DNA from: Planctomycetota bacterium
GTDB taxonomy: Bacteria > Planctomycetota > MHYJ01 > WSZJ01 > JACPWG01
Length of the DNA stretch: 5,960 nucleotides
Assembly: GCA_016220045.1 (NCBI GenBank)
Contig: JACRIP010000685.1
Coordinates: 1-5,960 of the forward strand
Reading direction: 5' to 3'
The notes beneath the pieces are model-generated. The model was not told where the DNA came from. It ran no database searches and saw only the letters and a program-made list of their open reading frames with translations. The position numbers were made by a program, and so were the translations under genes. Positions 1-4,328 of the stretch are shown here, one piece after another (within the stretch, counting starts at the first letter, position 1; each line of letters begins with the position of its first letter).

Positions 1-48
1 GCTGGTTCCAGGACCAGCGCCGTCCGCGCCGCAGGGGCGTCGCGCGTA

Positions 49-79
49 CGGCCGGCCGCGGTTCCGGCGCGGCCGGCCG
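49..79. repeat. Perfect 12-bp GC inverted repeat with 7-nt loop
   Basis: The left arm CGGCCGGCCGCG (49-60) is the exact reverse complement of the right arm CGCGGCCGGCCG (68-79), separated by a 7-nt loop (61-67). All 24 arm bases are G or C, so the hairpin would be very stable in RNA or single-stranded DNA. No T-run follows it, so it is not a standard intrinsic terminator. It lies about 60 bases upstream of the promoter of the two-component system. It could be the end of an upstream transcript, a protein-binding palindrome, or a chance product of extreme GC content. A shorter hairpin (GCTGGT, 6-nt loop, ACCAGC) occupies bases 1-18. No gene is supported in 1-138. Confidence 0.5.
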
Positions 80-138
80 CGCCTCGGGGGCGCCATCCCG
101 GGCCCGCCGCGGACGCGCCCCCGCCGTCGCGCTACCGG

Positions 139-167
139 TTGACAAGCCGCCGCCTCCCTGCGATAGT
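139..167 (+). promoter_or_regulatory. Sigma70-type promoter of the two-component operon
   Basis: A perfect -35 hexamer TTGACA (139-144) is followed by exactly 17 bases and then GATAGT (162-167), which matches the -10 consensus TATAAT at four of six positions. Transcription would start near 174, giving a leader of about 30 nt before the regulator's ATG at 206. Just downstream lies an 8-nt tandem repeat, CCGGTCCG then CCGGTCCA (173-188). It overlaps the predicted start site and could be a regulator contact, though this is weak. Consensus match and position support the call; no binding data are implied. Confidence 0.7.
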
Positions 168-205
168 CGCTCCCGGTCCGCCGGTCCACCCTTGCAGGCA
201 GGCGC

Positions 206-886
206 ATGAGAGTTCTGGTCGTCGAGGACAGCAGCGAAATCGCCACCTTCGTGCAGAAGGGGTTGAAGGAGCGCGGCTTCGTGGTCGATCTGTGCCGGGA
301 CGGCGAGACCGCGTACGCGCAGGCTCTGGCGACCCCGTACGACGCGATCCTGCTCGACATCATGCTTCCCGGCCGCGACGGGCTGAGCATTCTGCGGGCG
401 CTGCGCGAACGGAAGTGCGCGGTGCCGGTCATCCTGGTGACCGCCCGCTCCGCGCTCTCGGAGCGCGTCGAGGGGCTCAACCTCGGCGCGGACGACTACC
501 TGGCCAAACCCTTCTACGTCGAGGAGCTGGTCGCGCGCATCAACGCCGTCACCCGCCGGGCATCCGGCCAACCCCTGAGTGTGCTGCGCGCCGGCGGATT
601 GGCGGTCGATCTTCTCACACGCGAAGTCAAGCGCGGTACCGAACCCGTCGAGCTGACCGCGCGCGAGTTTTCCCTGTTGGAAGTGCTGCTGCGCGCCCCG
701 GGCCGGGTATTCACCCGGACGCAGCTCCTCGAACGCGTGTGGGGATACGACTTCGACCCGCAGACCAACGTCGTGGACGTGTACGTCCGCCGCCTGCGCC
801 TGAAGATCGACGGCGCAGCGGAGCGCTCCTGGATCGAGGCGGTACGCGGCGTCGGGTATCGCTTTCGACATACGGAAGATCCCTGA
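206..886 (+). CDS. OmpR/PhoB-family response regulator transcription factor
   Basis: This is the cytoplasmic DNA-binding half of a two-component system; phosphorylation by the adjacent kinase should drive dimerisation and promoter binding. The 226-residue protein has full family length. The receiver domain (about 1-117) shows the acidic pair E7/D8, the phospho-acceptor D51 in LLDIMLPG, T79 in VTAR, and K101 in the LAKPF motif. A winged-helix DNA-binding domain follows (about 128-222), with the typical LTAREFSLLEVLL, GRVFTRTQLLERVWG and VDVYVRRLRLKI segments and a C-terminal GVGYRF wing. The ATG at 206 is the only reasonable start: an in-frame TAG lies at 164-166 with no other start codon between. 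The ribosome site is weak (AGG at 196-198). Its stop overlaps the kinase start as TGATG, so the two are translationally coupled. The receiver and wing resemble CusR/CopR-type metal regulators, but the target genes cannot be read from this window. Confidence 0.97.
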   Translation: MRVLVVEDSSEIATFVQKGLKERGFVVDLCRDGETAYAQALATPYDAILLDIMLPGRDGLSILRALRERKCAVPVILVTARSALSERVEGLNLGADDYLAKPFYVEELVARINAVTRRASGQPLSVLRAGGLAVDLLTREVKRGTEPVELTAREFSLLEVLLRAPGRVFTRTQLLERVWGYDFDPQTNVVDVYVRRLRLKIDGAAERSWIEAVRGVGYRFRHTEDP

Positions 887-2526
887 TGCGGCCCACCCGC
901 TTCCGCTGGAAAATCGTGCTGCTCTCCCTGCTCCCTTCGGGTGGGGTGGTGCTGAGCTTTGGCCTGTACTTCCACGCGCTCGTCAGCCGGGTGGGAATGG
1001 AGCGCGTCGACCGGGAAATCTACGCCCTCGCCCAGAGCCAGCTTTACGGCCGGCATCCGGCGGAACACTGGAGCAGCTTCGATCAGTCCTTGCGGTTCAT
1101 CCACGGCGATGACAGCGGCAGTCGCATGGCCGTGGTGGTCCGCGGTCCGCAGGAGGAGCTGCTCTATGCGTCGCCCGACTGCCCTGCGGAGGTGAGGCGG
1201 TTGCTGGCGCCCAGCAGCGGGCCCGCGAACGGGTCCGGGGGAACGGCGGAGGAGGGCCCGTCGCCGGCCGGGCGCCCCGCCCCCCTGCGCGACCTGCCGC
1301 GCGACCCGCGTGCGGCGGCCGAGGGCGCGCGCTGGGTGGCGCGCCTGGATCTCGACCATGACGGCCGGGTCTCGCGGGCGGAATTCGACGGGCCGCCGGA
1401 TCGCTTCGGCGATTTCGATCGCGACGGGGATGGGTACGCGCGCGCCGAGGAGGTGCCGGGGTTCCTCCCCACGCCCCGGCGCACGCGCAAGCCCACCTTC
1501 GAGACCGTCGCCACGCCCGCGGGCGACTGGCGCGTCGGCATCCGGGGCAATGAGCTGACGACCCTGCTCCTGGGCATGGACCTCGCCGAACTGCGCCGCG
1601 ACGAGCGCCGCTACCGGCAGACCCTGCTGATCGTTACGCCCCTGGCCTTGCTCGGCCTGGCGGCGGGCGGGTGGTGGCTGGCGACGCGCGCCCTGCGTCC
1701 GGTCGCGCTCATCACCCGGACCGCCGAGGCGATCACCTCGCGCGGGCTGGACCGACGCATCCCGGCCACCACGGCGGACGCCGAATTGGCGCGTCTGGTC
1801 CAGGTCATCAATGCGATGCTCGATCGGCTCGAGAGCAGCTTCCTGCAGGCGGCGCGCTTCAGTGCGGACGCCGCGCACGAGCTGAAGACCCCGCTCGCGG
1901 TCCTTCAGGGCCAGCTCGAGGAAGGGGTCCGGCATGCGCCCGACGGATCGGAGGAGCAGCAGCGCTATGGAGTGCTGTCCGAGGAAGTCCGGCGGCTGAA
2001 AGCGATCGTCCAGAAACTGCTGATGTTGGCACGCGCGGACGCGGGGCAGTTGGAGCTTCAGGTCGAGGCCGTAGACTTGAACCTCCTGCTGGAGTCCGCG
2101 CTCGAGGATGTTGGGGCGATGGCCCCGGACGTGAAGGTCGAGCGCGACCTCGCCGCCGGGGTGCGGGTGCTCGCCGATCCCCAGTTGCTCGGGCAGGTGC
2201 TGAGCAACCTGACGGGCAATGCGGTGAAGTACCTACGCCCCGGCGGTCGCATCCGCTGCGAATTGCGCGTCGGGGAGGGGGCGGCCCGCTTCACCCTCCG
2301 GAACACGGCGGATCCGCTCCCGGCGGCGGACCGGGCGCGGCTCTTCGATCGCTTTTATCGGGGCGCGCGGGCCCGAGGCGGCGGGCCGAGCGGCGCGGGC
2401 CTCGGCTTGAGCCTGGCGCGCGAGATCGCGCGCGCGCACGCGGGCGATCTGGTGCTGGAGCCGGATCGGGATGGGATGGTGGCCTTCACCCTGACGCTGC
2501 CCGTGGCGCCCCCAACCGGCGCGTGA
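886..2526 (+). CDS. HAMP sensor histidine kinase with periplasmic EF-hand pair
   Basis: This 546-residue inner-membrane kinase should phosphorylate the regulator encoded just upstream. The chosen ATG at 886 shares its A with the regulator's TGA and begins a basic, then hydrophobic N-terminus; the longer open frame upstream is only the regulator read in another frame. Order of parts: TM1 about 9-30; external domain about 31-245 with a Gly/Ser/Pro-rich stretch (108-135) and two EF-hand loops (155-166, 178-189); TM2 about 246-266; HAMP about 267-320; H-box SADAAHELKTPL with H331; N-box LSNLTGNAVKYL with N441/N445; F-box LFDRFYRG; and G2 box GAGLGLSLA (503-511). The usual DxGxG G1 box is replaced by RNTADPLP (472-479), a divergence also known in CusS-like metal-sensing kinases. 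The signal is unknown. Ca2+ or another divalent cation is the obvious candidate from the EF-hands, but this is inference. Confidence 0.95.
   Translation: MRPTRFRWKIVLLSLLPSGGVVLSFGLYFHALVSRVGMERVDREIYALAQSQLYGRHPAEHWSSFDQSLRFIHGDDSGSRMAVVVRGPQEELLYASPDCPAEVRRLLAPSSGPANGSGGTAEEGPSPAGRPAPLRDLPRDPRAAAEGARWVARLDLDHDGRVSRAEFDGPPDRFGDFDRDGDGYARAEEVPGFLPTPRRTRKPTFETVATPAGDWRVGIRGNELTTLLLGMDLAELRRDERRYRQTLLIVTPLALLGLAAGGWWLATRALRPVALITRTAEAITSRGLDRRIPATTADAELARLVQVINAMLDRLESSFLQAARFSADAAHELKTPLAVLQGQLEEGVRHAPDGSEEQQRYGVLSEEVRRLKAIVQKLLMLARADAGQLELQVEAVDLNLLLESALEDVGAMAPDVKVERDLAAGVRVLADPQLLGQVLSNLTGNAVKYLRPGGRIRCELRVGEGAARFTLRNTADPLPAADRARLFDRFYRGARARGGGPSGAGLGLSLAREIARAHAGDLVLEPDRDGMVAFTLTLPVAPPTGA
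1348..1452 (+). other. Two EF-hand loops within the kinase sensor domain
   Basis: Loop 1 (residues 155-166, DLDHDGRVSRAE) has Asp at positions 1, 3 and 5, Gly at 6, Val at 8 and Glu at 12, a full canonical EF-hand loop. Loop 2 (residues 178-189, DRDGDGYARAEE) has Asp at 1, 3 and 5, Gly at 6 and Glu at 12, but Ala at the usually hydrophobic position 8. They lie between the two membrane segments, so they are predicted to face the periplasm, where millimolar Ca2+ can occur. The short gap between loops (11 residues) is closer to dockerin/calerythrin-style compact pairs than to calmodulin. Ca2+ binding is expected from the motif; a sensing role is inferred. Confidence 0.85.
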
Positions 2527-2644
2527 CCGCGGAGCGCGCGCCCGCGCGAATCGGGCAGCCGCAGGACCTGGCGGTGCTCGAAGCGGGAGTGCGCGGCCGC
2601 GCTGCGCAGGACGGCTACGCCCGGCCGCTGCCTCCATCGGGTTC

Positions 2645-2673
2645 TTGTCACGGATCCGACGACCCGGTAGAAT
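2645..2673 (+). promoter_or_regulatory. Sigma70-type promoter of the three-gene ATPase operon
   Basis: TTGTCA (2645-2650) matches the -35 consensus at five of six bases. After exactly 17 bases comes TAGAAT (2668-2673), which matches the -10 consensus at five of six. Transcription would start near 2680, leaving a leader of about 50 nt before the GTG at 2730. The rest of the 203-nt gap (2527-2644) holds no gene that can be supported and no hairpin with a T-run. It contains only a 12-nt GC palindrome, GCGCGGCCGCGC (2591-2602). The operon downstream therefore appears to be transcribed independently of the two-component system, though readthrough is possible. Confidence 0.72.
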
Positions 2674-2702
2674 GATGGAGTTCGCTGTCTGGTAGTTCAG
2701 CG

Positions 2703-2725
2703 CAGGACACCTGTTTTTTCCGGTG
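2703..2725 (+). promoter_or_regulatory. Possible leader attenuator or start-masking hairpin
   Basis: Two mutually exclusive small stems can form here. CAGG (2703-2706) pairs with CCTG (2710-2713) and is followed directly by six Ts (2714-2719), a miniature terminator-like layout. Alternatively CACC (2708-2711) pairs with GGTG (2722-2725), looping out the T-run and ending four bases before the GTG start at 2730. Each stem is only four base pairs, so stability is doubtful. The placement between promoter and start makes a regulatory role conceivable but unproven. Confidence 0.25.
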
Positions 2726-2729
2726 CTAG

Positions 2730-3602
2730 GTGGCCGACAATCCCGCACTCTCCGCGAATCTCCGGCGACTCAGTCAGGAGCTTTCCGAGTTCGCGGACAA
2801 GAGCCCGCCGTGCGACAGTCGACGCGCCGCCAATCAGGCACTGGCCGGGGAGGTCGCGTCGAAGATGCTCTTGTGCAACGCACGCGGCAACACCGGCTTT
2901 CGCTCCGCGATCACAGAGCAGATGATCCTGTCCCGAGCCGAACAGTTGCGTCGGAACCCCGCCCTGAAGAGGCCCAGCGACGACATCTCCGATGAGGCCG
3001 TGCTCGGCACCCAGGACTGCGTATTCCTGTTCTGCGGACCGCCGCGGTATGCGAATCCGTTCCTCCTGGTATTCAAACCCGAAGTAGAGATGGAGATCCG
3101 CGCCGAAGAACCGGTTGCCTCGCCGTTCGACTCCGGTGGCTTGCGGACGAAGATGCGTCCGATGGATACGGACGCGCAGCGGCGCGAGTTCCTTGAACGC
3201 CACGAGCTGCCGGTGCCGGAATACCGGGAATTCCTGGCGTCCACTCTGGCGACGTTGTTCGACTCGCCATGGAATTACCTGGATGGCATTCCCCCGGATC
3301 CACTCGGCCCGCTCGACCTGACGGATGGCGATGCGCGGCGCTGGACCTTCGAAGTGCGGTTCCGCACGCAACTCGCCCTGGATCTCCACCTGTCCGCCGT
3401 GCTCGTGCCGGTCAACTTCGCGACTGCGCAGGCCAAGGTTCTTGCTTCCGACGGTACGGACAAGGTCGCCCGTCAAATCGTCGGATGGGCCAAGGCGGGC
3501 TGCCTGGAGACCTATGTCGAAGGGGACGGGAGCGGCGGCACGGACGCCATGTTGCTCAAGGGTGTGGAAGTGATCAGCGCGCGGTTGGGGAGAAGGCCAT
3601 GA
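2730..3602 (+). CDS. Unrecognised 290-residue protein, first gene of KGGVGR-ATPase operon
   Basis: I do not recognise this family. The 290-residue product has no signal peptide or membrane segment and looks cytosolic. An N-terminal helical part (about 5-80) is followed by a predicted beta-rich core with the conspicuous segment GTQDCVFLFCGPPRY (93-107), FLLVF (111-115) and PFDSGG (132-137). An acidic/aromatic middle follows (150-185), then WTFEVRF (205-211) and LSAVLVPVNF (221-230). The alternation of short strands around an invariant-looking FDSGG and a possible Glu in WTFEVRF loosely recalls ADP-ribosyltransferase-like folds, but no clear catalytic signature is visible, so no enzyme is claimed. 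The GTG at 2730 directly follows an in-frame TAG (2727-2729), so the gene cannot extend further; it has no clear ribosome site. ATG 2865 (residue 46), behind GGGGAGG at 2847-2853 with an 11-nt spacer, is an alternative start. Its stop overlaps the next gene as ATGA. Confidence 0.85.
   Translation: MADNPALSANLRRLSQELSEFADKSPPCDSRRAANQALAGEVASKMLLCNARGNTGFRSAITEQMILSRAEQLRRNPALKRPSDDISDEAVLGTQDCVFLFCGPPRYANPFLLVFKPEVEMEIRAEEPVASPFDSGGLRTKMRPMDTDAQRREFLERHELPVPEYREFLASTLATLFDSPWNYLDGIPPDPLGPLDLTDGDARRWTFEVRFRTQLALDLHLSAVLVPVNFATAQAKVLASDGTDKVARQIVGWAKAGCLETYVEGDGSGGTDAMLLKGVEVISARLGRRP
3587..3596 (+). promoter_or_regulatory. Strong Shine-Dalgarno for second operon gene
   Basis: GGGGAGAAGG lies inside the 3' end of the first operon gene. 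The GGAG core (3589-3592) sits six bases before the ATG at 3599. It fixes the start of the second gene and, with the ATGA overlap, indicates coupled translation. It is clearly stronger than anything before the first or third gene, so the second protein may be made at a relatively high level. Confidence 0.75.
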
Positions 3603-4324
3603 GCACCGAAGGCCGAACCAGCGGCGAGTTGCGTGTCGTGGGCCTTATGGGGACCCTCTCGACCGAGAACACGCCGCGGCTGCTCCGCGCAGTATTCGAG
3701 ATCAAGGCGAATCCGGGGAACTTCATCCTGCCCCCGTACCGGTGGGACGATCAGGGGCGATTGACGGGGGGCTTGGTCGAGAGCGTTGCGAAGTTCGACG
3801 CGCTGGTGACCGAGGGAGATGCCACCAAGCTTCCGTCCCCGATCGATTGCCAACCCGCGCATCTGCTATGGGCCGACGATCGCTCTGACGTTCGGTACGC
3901 TCCGGCGTCCGAGGTGCGGAGCTATCTGCTTGAGAAGATGCGGAGCTTCGTCAAGCGGGCGCAGGCGGCATTGGAGGCTGGCGACCCTCATCAGGCCCTG
4001 ACCCTAGCCCAGGCGGCGCTCTGCGCCGATGAACGCAGCATCAACGCGCTCGTCATCGCCTCGAAGGCCCACCAGCGTTTGGCCAACGAGGCCGGCCTGG
4101 CGATTCTCCGGAGCGTCGCTCGCTCCCACCACCCCACGCTGGATCTCGATGGTCTGCTCCGCACGACGAGCATCCCACCAGCAGCACCGGGCGCGGCCCC
4201 CGCCCTCCCGCCCGAGCGGTACGCTGCCCTGTTCGATGTCGCGGATCGTCCCAAGGACAAGGAGCTCGCGCGCGTCGCTCCCGTCTTTTCACCCGCCGGC
4301 CAGGAAGCTCTGCAGGTGGCTTGA
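3599..4324 (+). CDS. Unrecognised 241-residue protein with TPR-like helices
   Basis: The family is not recognised. The N-terminal part (about 1-100) is mixed alpha/beta, with short motifs such as LRVVGLMGTLS (11-21) and LLRAVFEIKANPGNFILPPY (28-47). Residues 105-170 are strongly helical, and AQAALEAGDPHQALTLAQAALCAD (121-144) has the helix-turn-helix spacing of a single TPR unit, followed by another helix pair. A short Pro/Ala-rich linker (193-205) leads to a C-terminal tail beginning PPERYAALFDV (204-214). There are no membrane segments. The start at 3599 is supported by a good ribosome site and by the four-base ATGA overlap with the gene before; the ATPase gene starts four bases after the stop. 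Arrangement suggests an adaptor or partner of the TPR-ATPase, since TPR-like units often dock helical tails. This is inference; no enzymatic motif is visible. Confidence 0.85.
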   Translation: MSTEGRTSGELRVVGLMGTLSTENTPRLLRAVFEIKANPGNFILPPYRWDDQGRLTGGLVESVAKFDALVTEGDATKLPSPIDCQPAHLLWADDRSDVRYAPASEVRSYLLEKMRSFVKRAQAALEAGDPHQALTLAQAALCADERSINALVIASKAHQRLANEAGLAILRSVARSHHPTLDLDGLLRTTSIPPAAPGAAPALPPERYAALFDVADRPKDKELARVAPVFSPAGQEALQVA

Positions 4325-4328
4325 ACTC

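Noticed and set aside
1..209. Possible tail of an upstream + strand gene (frame open from base 3 to TGA 207-209, overlapping the regulator ATG) and a minus-strand open stretch from ATG at 96 to the window edge
   Set aside because: Both encode Arg/Gly/Pro-rich sequence typical of non-coding frames in GC-rich DNA, and the first crosses a good promoter. The window edge prevents a decision.
139..885. N-terminal extension of the kinase frame starting at TTG 139
   Set aside because: The TTG is the -35 box, and the stretch is the regulator gene read in another frame. The real kinase N-terminus begins at 886.
514..1935. Long antisense open frame (473 residues) opposite the regulator and kinase
   Set aside because: It is antisense to two unmistakable genes, has Arg/Gly-rich composition with no domain signal, and is expected from third-position GC bias.
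2523..2675. Small 50-residue frame starting with a GTGA overlap at the kinase stop
   Set aside because: The frame is open far upstream as a kinase shadow, its product has no recognisable features, and its 3' end overlaps the second promoter. It was not judged a gene.
2678..2740. tRNA-like pieces (GGTAGTTCAG, CAGGACACC, T-rich loop) suggesting a tRNA remnant or attachment site
   Set aside because: There is no acceptor stem, no GTTCRA T-loop, a six-base anticodon-type loop and a mismatched stem. The likeness is probably chance.
2697..3476. Antisense 259-residue open frame across the first operon gene
   Set aside because: There is no promoter or ribosome site, the composition is shadow-like, and the sense strand has operon-coupled genes and a good promoter.
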